From positions 58,568,753 to 58,632,752 of the forward strand of contig JBOZIK010000001.1 in assembly GCA_051453625.1 (NCBI GenBank): DNA of 64,000 bases. The letters run 5' to 3'. The DNA is from Welwitschia mirabilis (Eukaryota; Gnetophyta; Gnetopsida; Welwitschiales). Positions 10,733 to 21,699 of this stretch are shown piece by piece; within the stretch, counting starts at the first letter, position 1; each line of letters opens with the position of its first letter. The notes beneath the pieces were generated by a model. That model searched no databases. It had not been told where the DNA came from and saw nothing but the letters and a program-made list of their open reading frames with translations. A program made the position numbers and the translations under genes.

Positions 10733-11260
10733 ATATCCCCTTTAATATTGATAACACATAATACTTAGTTTTAAAATATTTAAGACTAAGAAAATTCCAT
10801 TTCACAAAATGCCTATCATTCTTTATAAAATATAAAACATTTTTAAACAAATTTAAGACATTTTGAAAAGTCAAATTTTGTGCTAAAAAATAAGAATAAT
10901 TTTAAGATGCACATTTGGAAAGCTAAGAACATAATATTTATATAAAGAATAAGGTGATCATATAAACCATTTAACATATTAATCATTGACACTTTTTAGA
11001 GTTCATTTCCAATATCGAATATGAATATTTGAATCTATGAGATAACCATTTAAAATTTAAATATTCATCATTAAAAAAGTGTTAAGCTCATATGAATTAC
11101 ACAAAAGATTTAAGATACTAATTAAAAATATAAAACTAAGTTAATGTTGATTTCATTAAACATAAGCATTACAAAATAAAAATGCTTATTAAGAGCATAT
11201 TACATCTAAAGGTATAAGAAACAAGTAATAAATGAACAACTAATTATCCCCCTTTTGACA
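10733..11260 (-). other. Copia A 3' untranslated internal DNA
   Basis: AT-rich and non-coding, between the acidic tail of the extra ORF and the LTR. It is collinear with 55533-56020 in copia B, including CATTACAAAAT- and CCCCCTTTTGACATCAATGA-type stretches. Confidence 0.6.
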
Positions 11261-12319
11261 TCAATGATAAAGAAAAAAACAAAAGCACATAAGCAAAACA
11301 TAATCAAGGTTTATAATCAGATCCCCCCCCTCCTCCTCCTCTTCTTCTTCTTCTTCTTCCAAATCTTTTTCTTCATCTCTTCCTATGTGTGCTGAGTTAA
11401 TGGCCTCTATTGAAGTATTAGCAATATCATATTTAGCTACTATGAGTGCTTTCTTCATATGTCTAGTACGGGAATTAATCCATCTCAAATATGAAAGAGT
11501 CTCATCAGGTGATGCTTCCTTTAAAGAGGGTGACTTTAAGGACTTTTTATAAGTGGCAAAAATGTGCATACGAGATAGTGTTGCAAGCCCAATGGGTACC
11601 ATAGGTTAGAGGATTTCAAGCTTCAGATGAAAGGGTACATGAAAATAATGATATAAATTTGTAATAAGCATAGAGTAGGATAAGGTCCTAGTCTTTATAC
11701 TCCAACTGAGAGATTATATTCTTTAATATAATGGCAAGAGCACTAATAAAATGCTTTGTTCTTACTAGATACATTAGATATGCTCTATAGCTAGAGGCCT
11801 TATCACAATGCCCTGCTAAAGGTAGAAAATTACAAGTAAAAATTAAATGAATAAAATAGTACTTAGCTGCAAGCAAGGAAGTGGAAATGGTGTGTTTCCA
11901 AGTATGAATCTTATCACAGATATCTTTTGTCACTACAAGGTTGTCTTCATGGTATTACAAAGACGTAAAAAATCTTCATAGTCACTCCTAAGAAGATCAA
12001 TTAAGTTAAAAATAAGGGTTTCAAGGGTTCTTGAGTCATGATCATAAGTTGCATTACAATAAAACATACAAGTAAAAAAAGGATAATTAGAACTCAAGAC
12101 ATCTAGAAAATAGTCAAGATCCTAATTTTTCAGGAATTAAATCACTTCCTTAAGCTCTTTAAGCTCTAAGGTTATCATAGACCATTCTTAATAGACAGGT
12201 TTCTTTTCAAACTTCTCTGAAAACTTGTTAATGTCTTTCTTAGACATCCCTTAGTAGAAAATAGTAGGATCTCTAAATGGAGTTTTCTTGACTGTCTTCC
12301 TTAAAGAGCTTTCAACCAT
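11261..12319 (-). pseudogene. Transposase_32-like ORF carried by copia A
   Basis: Degenerate ORF of about 350 codons on the minus strand, from ATG at 12319 to a stop at 11261. Readable parts in order: KKDINKFSEKFEKKPVY, MFYCNATYDHDSRTLETL, PLAGHCDKASSYRAYLMYLV (11933-11688 frame), then DETLSYLRWINSRTRH and a run of about ten Glu near 11322-11360. The pattern YP..V..FY.NA.........L....G followed by AGHCD...........L resembles the putative plant transposon protein (Transposase_32) family often found in plant LTR elements; the biochemical role is unknown. At least one frame change and several stops break it. It occupies the place of integrase and reverse transcriptase. Copia B carries the same ORF at 56030-57076. 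The family assignment is from memory of the pattern. Confidence 0.6.
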
Positions 12320-12689
12320 TTCTAAGAGCTTGAAAGTAAAAAAACTAAGACAAAAATAGTAGATCTAAGAATAAAGCTCTAGATCTGGAAAAAAAAGCTC
12401 TAGATCTGAGAGATAGAAAGGGCTAGAACACAATGAAAATGAATCAAGGGCCTCTTTCGTTTATAGACTAGGTAAAATAGGGTAATTTGAAGAGTGAAAT
12501 CAGGTTCAATGATAGTATTCTACACTGTAATCGATCAGGTCTGGTTGACCAGTTGAAGTTCTAATCGATTTGTCAAGATGCAGGTCTACAATACAGGAAG
12601 AGGTCCGGGTGACAAAGCTTTTAGGCTAGTCGACCAACTACATCCAATCAACTAAATCAGGAAAATAATTGACCATCCTATAATCAGCC

Positions 12690-13310
12690 AAAGAATAGTG
12701 ATTTAACCCCTAGTTCACATCTGTGATTGATAAGAAAGTTGTAGAAATGGTGTGTTGCTTCAAAATTTTCTAGAAAACATTTAGTTTTACCAAAATATAA
12801 GCTCACATTTCCATTTTCAATGTTGTAGTTCATATAATTTAACTAATTATTTAAATGAGTATCTATTCTATAAATATTATCTACCCAATTTGCCATAAGA
12901 ACAACAACATTACTTTTCACATTCACAATTCTACATTATAATTTTTCAAATATTAACTTGTAACCTTTATTAAATAATTAACTGACACTTAATATGTTAT
13001 GCTTTAAACCATTCACATATAACACATTATTAAGTTTAGGTAGCTTACCTCCTTTGATGCATTCTATTCTTTTCATTATTTTCAAAAATGACATCTCCCC
13101 TATTAATGCTTTTAAGTTTTCAAAATTTGATCTTTCTCCCATCATATGCCTTGAGCATTCACTATCTAAGTACCAACTATTTGCACATAATCTTTTAAGA
13201 GATATCTGTGTTAAAAGACTTTTGAATTTATTAGCTCTTACACACTTAGTCTTATTAGATGTATGTGGTATACTTCTTTTAGAAATGAATTTAAATGGTT
13301 AATAATTTAT
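12690..13310 (-). pseudogene. Copia A protease / GAG-pre-integrase remnant
   Basis: The minus strand reads SWYLDSECSRHMMG at about 13190-13150, the copia protease motif WYLDSGCSRHMTG with the Gly after catalytic Asp-Ser replaced by Glu. Next come FLKIMKRIECIKGGKLPKL and VLYVNGLKHNILSVS near 13010, the conserved stretch that joins protease to the pre-integrase domain. It degrades at NIYRID near 12870, with no integrase core after it. The Gly to Glu change and in-frame stops would abolish protease activity. Polyprotein cleavage and integration functions must have come from elsewhere. Confidence 0.8.
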
Positions 13311-13579
13311 AGAATCTGAGAAAAGCATTAACTTTCTAATATTGCAAAATAATTCTAAAAGTCTAAGCTTACCACAAAAGATACATGAAACTCTAGAAGT
13401 ATACTTACATTGCCTATTTACCTATTTTTTTGAATTTTGGAAAATAAAGCCAATACTTGATTTGTCTCCTATAGGTTTCCACATCCAAGCATCTATTGTA
13501 ACTTAGAAGAACCATCACAAAATTTATTTACAAAGAAAGATAGATCTTTTACCTGTGATAAGAGATTGGTGTTGTTAGA

Positions 13580-14778
13580 TTTTTTCACATTGTACTTCAT
13601 TTTTATTTCTTCCTTTTCTTTGATGAGATATTTAGTACTTTGTTTAGATTGTTTATCCTTTTTACTAGCTTTTCACATTCTTTATATAACTCATGATATG
13701 TATCCTCTAGATCATTTTCTTTTTCATTGATTATGTCCAAGTCATTAGGCTCTGAAGTGCTAAGTGAATTTTTGAGAAAAGGCACAATCGCTATGAAGGA
13801 TAATCTTCTATTTCTATCTGAATCTTTATCTAAACAACTATCATCATCGTCATCATCCTTATTATCCCATGTTGTAACAAAATAGGGATTCCTTATTTTT
13901 CTCTTGTTTCTTTTTGTGCTGGGATAGTCATTTGCTATATGACCAAATTCTTTGCGTGAGTAGCATTGGATTTCTTTACCTTTTTTTGCTCTTTTTTGTA
14001 TTTCAGATGATTTCTTTTTAAGTTTCTACTTAACTCTCCTTCCTTTTTCTTTTTATGTAGAAACTTCCTAAATATTTTGACTAGGAAAGCCACTTCATCA
14101 TCATCTAAAACCTCATTTGATATTTCAGATCTATATTCTTCCTACACACATTCCAAGGTAATACCTTTTTTTTTATCTTTAACAAATTTAAGTTCATCGG
14201 TTTGGAGATTACCTTGTAGCTCTTCTAATGCCATTGCATTTATGTTCTTTCTCTCTTTAATGGCTATTACCTTTAATTCAAATCTCTTTGGTAGAGATCT
14301 CAAAACCTTTCTAACCACTTTACTTTCATTCAAACATTATCCAAGGTTTGTCATAGAGTTTACAATATTAGTGATTCTTATAAAGAGCTCTTGCAAAGTC
14401 TCCCCCTCATCCATATGGATGTCTTCAAATTTAGAAATAAGAATTTGAAGTTTTTCTTACTTTATAATTGAAGTTCCTTCATGTGCTACCTTAATAACGT
14501 CTCAAGCTTCTTTAACATAATTACAATTTACTATATGTTTAAACTCATCTGCACAGATTGTACAAAATATTACATTAAGAGCACAAGCATCTATGATGAC
14601 TTTGGTTTTATTAGTGGTAGTCCATTAATCTTGGGATTTGGGAACTAAGGTGGTATTACAGTTGGCAATAATTTTTAATAATATAGGCACCAAATAACCC
14701 TTATATAACTTCTTCTATATCAGCATTTAAAGATCTAAGAAAAATTCTCATTCTAGCTTTCCAGTAAGCATAATTCGA
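13580..14778 (-). pseudogene. Copia A gag (DUF4219/UBN2 with degraded zinc knuckle)
   Basis: The minus strand begins at the gap edge with SNYAYWKARMRIFLRSLNAD, the standard start of plant copia gag. Then come FEDIHMDEGETLQELF, VVRKVLRSLPKRFELKVIAI, ALEELQGNLQTDE and a knuckle reading CYSRKEFGHIANDYP near 13970-13925. Of the CCHC residues only the first Cys and the His remain; Arg and Tyr replace the other cysteines. A coiled-coil-like NDLEDTYHELYKECEKLVKR segment follows (13785-13603). Gag forms the virus-like particle. The N-terminal codons and primer-binding site are lost in the adjacent gap. Confidence 0.85.
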
Positions 14779-14933
14779 NNNNNNNNNNNNNNNNNNNNNN
14801 NNNNNNNNNNNNNNNNNNNNNNNNNNNNNNNNNNNNNNNNNNNNNNNNNNNNNNNNNNNNNNNNNNNNNNNNNNNNNNNNNNNNNNNNNNNNNNNNNNNN
14901 NNNNNNNNNNNNNNNNNNNNNNNNNNNNNNNNN
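14779..14933. other. Assembly gap (155 N)
   Basis: Separates gag from the LTR. By comparison with copia B (61700-61880) roughly 150-200 bases of gag start, primer-binding site and LTR edge are missing, so the stated gap size is plausible. Confidence 0.99.
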
Positions 14934-16402
14934 GGTTATTTTAAAAATTTAACCAAGATGAACTAGACAAACTAATGATATATCAAAAGCTTGTTTAAAA
15001 TAATTTGCTAATTAAAAACATTCATGCAAAGAAAACTAGAAGTATTTAAAGTAATAAAACTAAATGAAAGCACAAAATACTAAATATATGCATGCAGGAT
15101 TTATAGTGATTCAACCAATGCCCTACTCCACTCTCAATAATTAGCTTATCACCAAGCTTGATCTAGATCTTCATTACTCCTCCAAATATTTTAGGTTTAT
15201 CTATAACCTTTATAAATGGACTTTTCCAGGATTAGTCTTAACTTTTAAATAGATTTTTCCAGGCTTAGTCTTAAACTTTAAATGGAATTTTAAACGATAA
15301 GTCTCAATCTTTTACAATGTAAGATAGTAATGTAATAATGCCAAGATGCACAGATATTACTTGTTTTTGATATAGTAGATTTGATGGAGCTTTTTTTTGT
15401 AGATAGTACAAGAGATAAAGATAACACAAATGATAGATCTTCCTTAGTCAAGAGTATAAATGTTAAGATTCAATGGTAAATATTAGAATCTTCAATCCTT
15501 TTATCAAGATTCAAAAGATATTCAAAAGTAAAAAGAGCTCAAAATGGTTCTTTTGTCTTCTCTCTCTTGGTTATTTATATTGAAAGGCTTTAAGATTTAT
15601 TACAAATTAAAATGTGCTTTCAAAGGCTATAAATGGTTAAAAATAGTTATTTAATGGATACATAATGGATATAAAATGAATAAAAAATTTTAGTTCCATT
15701 TTGGCTGGTTGAACCCTCAAACGTCTAGTCAACCCCATATAGTACCATGACTTAAAGAGGTTGCTCAAGTAAAGTTTTTAATCATCATAGTTTCTTAGGG
15801 CCTCATGTCTCATTGAACCCTTCGGATTTGATTGACCCCTATCCTGTTGCCTACAATTCTATCTAGTCATCTACTAATCCTGATAAAAGTTCATTTCAAT
15901 TTTTCACATCAAGTTTGATTGACACCTTTAGGTATTTGGTCAACCCCATGATGATTGGCTTAGGGATATTAGTTACACAGTGCTTAGTTCTAGTTAACTC
16001 CTTCAAAGATTCGATCAACCTCTTGACAATCAGTTCAAGAGTACTATTCTCAAAGTTCACAGATCCAGTCGACCTCATCATAAGTTCAGTTGGCCTCTTG
16101 ACATTTAGTTCAGGAATACTATTCTTAGGTCAACAAATCCAATTACTCCATCAGAAATCTGATTGACCCTTCTAAATTTAGTTCATTTCTAAGTATCTAC
16201 TCTAGGTGCAGTCAATCCCTTAAAATTCTAGTCGATCCCTCAAGAGGGTAAGTCAACTTGATAGGTTTCTAGTAATCAAAATTTAATAGTTTTTACTTTA
16301 AGATTAAACTTGCAAGTAATTATCATCTTCTACACAAGATACATAAAATTCGCTACACATAAAATATTAGTTTAACATCAATTAGCAAAACATAATCTAA
16401 CA
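14934..16402 (-). repeat. Copia A right (5') LTR
   Basis: Collinear with 8982-10094. Its end CATAATCTAACA at 16402 is followed by the CATTC duplication. The outermost bases of the other end are lost in the gap. The GTCGACC-type word cluster lies at about 15700-16260 and a TATA box at 15571-15580, both for the minus strand. Confidence 0.85.
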
Positions 16403-16407
16403 CATTC
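16403..16407. other. Target site duplication CATTC, right
   Basis: Exact copy of 8945-8949, confirming both ends of copia A. Confidence 0.9.
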
Positions 16408-17815
16408 TTCATAGGAATAATTAAGGTAAAACATAATAGAAGTAAGATAAATTTAACAATCTATCTTGTAACAGAATCAAAACAAATGTAAAATAAATAG
16501 TTTAACATTAAGTTAAACTTTAATCAGAGAAGTAGGGAGACATACAAGCTCCAAAAGTCTAGCTCAACTTATCTAATAATACATGTTCAATTCAATGATA
16601 TCCTATAATTTTCTTGAATAGAAGCTCAAATTATCAAGTTATAAAGCTTTGGAATGTGATAACATAATCTCATTTAGCATGCAAATGTTAATGAATTCAA
16701 TAGTTACTTTGATCCTTCATATTCCTTATAAACATGGAAAGTAAGGACAACTATCCTTAAGATCCATAATATAAAAGTGATTATAACCAATGAGATAGCT
16801 TAAAGAATTTACTTAGTATCAATAGAACTTAATAATGTAGTTTCACCTAAAGATTAAAAGTATGATATTATGCACACTAGAAATAGAAGAATAAAAAATT
16901 ACTTTTACATTAAAATAAGAAATAGTCTCATTTAAGGATTAAAAGTATAAGGTTATGTGCACTAGAAATTTAAGAATGAACAACTATGCTTGTATTAAAA
17001 TAATAAAATACATTAATCGAAGGAAGTAGATGAAGCTAATATGGTGTCATCAAACTAACCTTAAAATAAGTTCACTCCAAGGGAGGTGCTTAGAAGTTCA
17101 TGTTAATCTAACATTCTAAGTATTTCATTATCTTTGTCCACCAAAGATTCATTACAATAAGGGCTCAAGGCTTTTTTATAAGCAAGGAAAGGGTTTGAGG
17201 AGATTATAAGCCTTTAGCTTATAATCATTGGTGGAGGTTACAATTAGGGGTTGCACTTTGGATATTTACATTTTAGGAGGTTACAAGTTTTGTCATGTAG
17301 ATTTAAGTAGAATCTTTTTTTTCTTGTAAAAGTGATGATGATGTAGCCTTTCGATGATGATGTTGTAGCCATCAAATGATATGTTGATATGTCTTCCATG
17401 TCATCATATTTATTATCACCACATGCCATTGCCACATGTTACTTTGTGCCTCTATCATATTTTATTAAAGTTGGTAGTTGCTTTTTGTTTAATGTCTAAC
17501 TAAGCCCATAAGTTTAACGTAATGCATTTCCCATGAAAAGTTTAAAATGTAGCTTTTCACTTATTCTGCTCTAAAAGACTTACATTACTAGTGACCTCGA
17601 TGGTAGTGTCAATATTTTCCATTTAATTTCCTTCAATTTTCAGTATGTATATCAAAAGGTAGTAATTAACTTGAAATTATCATCAGAAAGTTCATAATTT
17701 CATGAATCATGTATAGAATGGTAGAAGACATAATTTCATGATAAAAATTTCATTACATGTCTTTACTTAAATCAAATTAATCAAATATACTTAACTTGAA
17801 TGTTAATTTTTGCAT
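16403..17815 (-). repeat. Inverted Athila/Tat-like LTR, copy 0 (right of copia A)
   Basis: Continuation of the LTR interrupted at 8949. It shares with 20216-21690 the stretches GACATAATCTCATT, CTTTGATC(C/T)TTCAT, TTCATTACAATAAGGG-like text and the end TGTTAATTTTTGCATGTT. Relative to the TATA-bearing copy at 25100-26350 it is antisense. At 17815 it meets sense LTR sequence head to head. Confidence 0.65.
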
Positions 17816-18115
17816 GTTGATACACCACTCATGTGGTGATGTGATTATGCCACCATGATCTAAATCATAACAAACTTGGTAAGTCAGAACTTAATTTGGA
17901 ACTTGCATTAAGTCATTGAATGAATATCTTTTTCTTAACTAAAGATCAATACTAGTTTAGAGTGCTTAGTTTATTCTGATACTATTTCATTAAAATTTTG
18001 TTTTATTACTCTCTCTTTAATTATAGGATTTCTTAAAATTCTTTGCAAAATTATTTTTTTATGTGTTTCACTATCTCCAACATTCCTATGGAAGAATGAT
18101 ACTAGGTCCTTGACT
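17816..18115 (+). repeat. Athila/Tat-like LTR 3' end, sense copy
   Basis: Reads in the same direction as the LTR at 26080-26350. It ends in ACATTCCTATGGAAGAATGA then TACTAGGTCCTT, matching ATATCCCTGTGGAAGAATGATACTGG in that copy. It precedes gag-like core 1, as a truncated 5' LTR should. A short palindrome ACCACTCATGTGGT sits at the head-to-head junction. Confidence 0.65.
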
Positions 18116-20160
18116 AGTTTAATTTAAGTTCAATTTTGTATAAACATATTTTTAGTAACATTATTAAGGATGATGGCATGATAACATTATCGTGGTCATA
18201 AATAGTTTTTATTTTTCTTTTCTTGCATTATATCCTTTAGTTTTTCCTTTTTTAATGGTTGTTACTCATTCATTTTAGTATTAACCAAAGTAGTTCCTTC
18301 CCCCTCCCCCCCAAGTTTTTGCATTTCTTTACTTTTTTGTACTTTTTAGTCATGGGTACTTGTCCTTTTCTAATGAAATCCAAACTAGTCCAGCTCTTTT
18401 CTAGTTTTTGTTAAGATTTCTAACCCTAAAATAGACATTACTATTATATCAAATTTAGTGGTTGTAGGGCTAACAAAATTTTTATAGGTTTATTACTCAA
18501 TTTCTCTCAAACAGAATCATGATGCAACAAAAAGGAACAGAAATTGAGATGATGAAATATAAAATAAAGCCATTGTTCCTTCTCTCCTTTTTTCCCCTTT
18601 TTCCACAAATTTTATGATTTTTTAAATTCTCTCTTTTATTTTATTTATTTAGATTAAGTTTTTTTTTGAATTTCTACCTTTCTAAGTTTTATTTTTCATA
18701 GGATTTTTATAGATTCTTTTTCTCTACCATTTCAGTTACTGTGATTTATTTTCTACTACTATAAACTAAAAATATTTTGTATAGCTTTATTCTTATCACT
18801 AGTCTTTTTAGTACCCTGTCTATTAAAAGTAATTGGTGCTATAGGTAAACCTCACTGGTGGCATCAGTTGTTTTATGAATTCTACTTCTAAACTTTATTT
18901 AGTTACTCATCTCATCCCTTCGAAACATTTCTACTATTAGATCCTTCTNNNNNNNNNNGTTGAAAATACTCTTGTTTATTGGAATTGTGAGAATCCCTGC
19001 AACTTTCTTAATTATGTTCAACATAAAAAAATTATAGGAGAATCTAAGAAATCTTTAAGGCATATTTAACATCTAAATCCTCATTTATATATAGATAAAC
19101 CTTCTTATCATAACTTTAAAAATCGCTATTTTACATGTAAGAAATTTGATCCTGTGTCTTCCATCATGCCTTACAACCCATATGCTTCATTGTTTAACCA
19201 AAACCCTACATATTATTACACTTAAAACTCCCTTTATATTCCTTAGAGGATATCCTTAAAATTTTTATAGAAGCTCAAAAAAATTATAGCTAATAACCTC
19301 TTTCATCTTGCAAATATATGAGAAAGTTATCTAATAATTATACCAAGCTACTACTTAAATCCTTAGTGCCTCTAATTAATAAAAAGAGAAGGAACTCCTT
19401 ATATCCCTTGAATCTAATCCTAAGGATCTTAAAATATATGAGAATAGTCAAATTAATAGAATCAAAACCACACTCTTTATAGATGAGAAAGAAACTATTG
19501 AGGACCTAAAAGATGATTAATTATTAGAGGATAAGTAATCCATTAAGAAAACTCAAGACTTTAAGAAGAGCCCTACATTAGAGCATGAGTCATCAAGTGA
19601 TTCTTGTGAAGAAGAGAACTTTAAACCCATGCTTGATCCATTCTATGTGAAAACCTAATCTTCTTCTTAATAACTTTATAAGCCAAATGCTTCATTTTCA
19701 TTTGTATATTTTGAGTATTCGTATATCTTGAGTAATACCTAGGCCTCAATAAAAAAGACAAACATTTCTCAACATTGGAACCATCTTCTAATAATTTTAT
19801 TATGAACATTCACCTTCCCTAATGGTTCTAAATCCATCTTTGTCTTCTTAAAATGATGCCTTACAAGAGTAATTGAGGAAGCATAAAAAGATAAAGAATT
19901 GACCATTTCAAAATTTATTACTTGTGTTGATAATCTTTTTGATTTTATGGACTTATTTATAAAAACTTATATGGGCTTACTTCCTGTTTAGAACTATGCA
20001 TCTATGCACCACCTTAGAAACCCTTTATTTTAAAAATTTTAGATTTCTTCCATAACTTTAAACTAGATTTTTCTTTTAGATTAGGTTTAGGCTGAGTAGG
20101 TCCTTACATAATAAAACAAATGTCTTCTAATGGCATTTATCTCATGGGATAACCTAAGCA
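18116..20160 (+). pseudogene. Athila/Tat-like leader and gag-like core 1
   Basis: About 2 kb repeated in the same order at 21700-23960 and, for its last part, at 28729-29460. A T-rich leader (18116-18890) is followed by broken coding-like text: VENTLVYWNCENPCNFLNYV near 18958, FKNRYFTCKKFDPVSSIMPY near 19105, and an acidic DEEN-type part near 19600. Stops are frequent. I recognise no catalytic motif. Position after an LTR end suggests gag, but the protein family was not identified. A 10-N gap interrupts it at 18949-18958. Confidence 0.5.
18949..18958. other. Short assembly gap (10 N)
   Basis: Compared with copy 2 (22640-22730), about 80 bases are missing here, so the true gap is larger than 10. 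Confidence 0.95.
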
Positions 20161-21690
20161 CTAATATTTGTATAATCTCAAAATCTATTCACAATACAAT
20201 CTAATCTTAATAAAAGTAGGTAAGGACCTAGTATTATTCTTTCACAGGGATGTTGAAGATAGCATAAATAGTTAAATACATATATAGTATAACAAATAAA
20301 CTTAAATAAAATTGTAAAATAAGAGAATAAGAAAAGAGAAAAATTTAAGAGGAAAAAGTGTAGAATTAAACTAGTGCTTGAAGAACTAATTGATATATTT
20401 TAACAAATAAAGATGTTTGTTCAAAACTATAATGAAAATTCTTGGTTAAATCCTAAACATGCCAAGTGCGTTATGGACTAAATCATGATGACATAATCTC
20501 ATTAATCTCATGAGTGTTTGTGAAATCCCTATGCTGCTTTGATCTTTCATAGCTTACTCATAAGTATGATAAGTAGGATATGACTCCCAAAAATTATGAA
20601 ACAATTGTAAGTAATGAAACCCAAATACAAATAAAAAGAACCTTGGTCAGAAATATAAATAACTTAACATAAATATATAACTTTAAATTAAGCATTATTA
20701 CTATGAATTAACTCAAAACTAATCATCAAGAAATGAAAAGATACTAATTTTTATTATCAAAATAATAAATAAAATACATTAATGAAAGAAATCTAATTCT
20801 TAAAAAGAATCATTAAGCTATTCTTGAGGCTAGCTAACTCCCAAATGAAAATCTTAGAATGACATCATGAAAAATGCTCCACTCTAAAGCTTTTACCAAC
20901 AAGATAGCATATGATACAATAAGGGGCACTTAATCTTTTTTGTATGTGAGGATAATTTTAAATTGATTAGGATTCTTTAGCTTATATTAATAGGTACCCT
21001 TTACAATTCTTTGTCTTATAATGTTAGGTAGGGTGGGTAAGATTATGTCTTATAGAATTAAGTAAAATATTCATTTTGTAACATTAGGTGAAGTGATTAA
21101 GATTCCTCATTTTATAGTATTAGGTGGAATCTTCATTATATAATGTTATTTGAAAAATTATCATAATAGTTTCAACATGTGGCTTTAAGTCTAGATGCTT
21201 CTAACTAATGCTATCATCATGTGTGATGATGCCACTGCCACATGCCACTATTGTAAGTCATTGCTACTTCACTAATATTTCACTACTATATGCATGTAAC
21301 ATTATATGTATGTAACATTATTATTGTGACGTTCCAGCATCAGTACCACATGTTACTACAGATTATAACTGACTAGGATGGATTAACTAATAGGGGCTAT
21401 AGTTTTAATTCAAATTTATCTCTATGATAAATTTAGCAAGTGAGTTTGAAGATGATCTATTTCAACATATAAGTCACTAGTTCCATTAATGTTTTCTACA
21501 AGATTACCTTCACCTTTTGCATCATGCTCTAATATTTAGTTAGGCACATGAATTTAACATGGAAAAGTGCATAATTTCATACTTGACATTAAAACTAATG
21601 GAAGACATAATTTTATGATAGAATGATTAATTATATATCTTCTATAAGCTAAATTGGATTGAAATTCTTAATTAAAATGTTAATTTTACA
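20161..21690 (-). repeat. Inverted Athila/Tat-like LTR, copy 1
   Basis: Antisense copy beginning after TATTTGTATAATC. It carries AGGACCTAGTATTATTCTTT (20223), which is the complement of the sense LTR end at 26330-26355. It runs through GACATAATCTCATTAATC to TGTTAATTTTACATGTT. Core 3 at 29460-29520 joins an inverted LTR at the same point, so the inversion predates amplification of these copies. Confidence 0.7.
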
Positions 21691-21699
21691 TGTTATCAC

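Larger units (their letters stand above)
8950..16402 (-). mobile_element. Copia element A, non-autonomous LTR retrotransposon
   Basis: The element starts TGATAGGATC and ends CATAATCTAACA, flanked by CATTC duplications. Genes read on the minus strand, so the right LTR is the 5' one. Contents from right to left: LTR (14934-16402), gap, gag (UBN2/zinc-knuckle type), protease/pre-integrase piece, a Transposase_32-like ORF, then a polypurine tract and LTR sequence. At the left there are two LTR stretches (10263-10732 and 8950-10094) separated by 68 bp of internal DNA and a 100-N gap. Integrase, reverse transcriptase and RNase H are absent between pre-integrase and the extra ORF, so it must have depended on another copia element. 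It inserted in an Athila/Tat-like LTR. Confidence 0.85.

Noticed and set aside
11319-11360. CCT/CTT microsatellite
   Set aside because: It is the Glu-rich tail codons of the copia A ORF read from the other strand, described there.
11930-11942. CACTACAAGG as a possible CACTA end
   Set aside because: Lies inside the conserved copia ORF (also readable as coding there) and lacks subterminal repeats.
12994-13302. 102-codon plus ORF
   Set aside because: Shadow of the copia A protease/pre-integrase sequence on the opposite strand.
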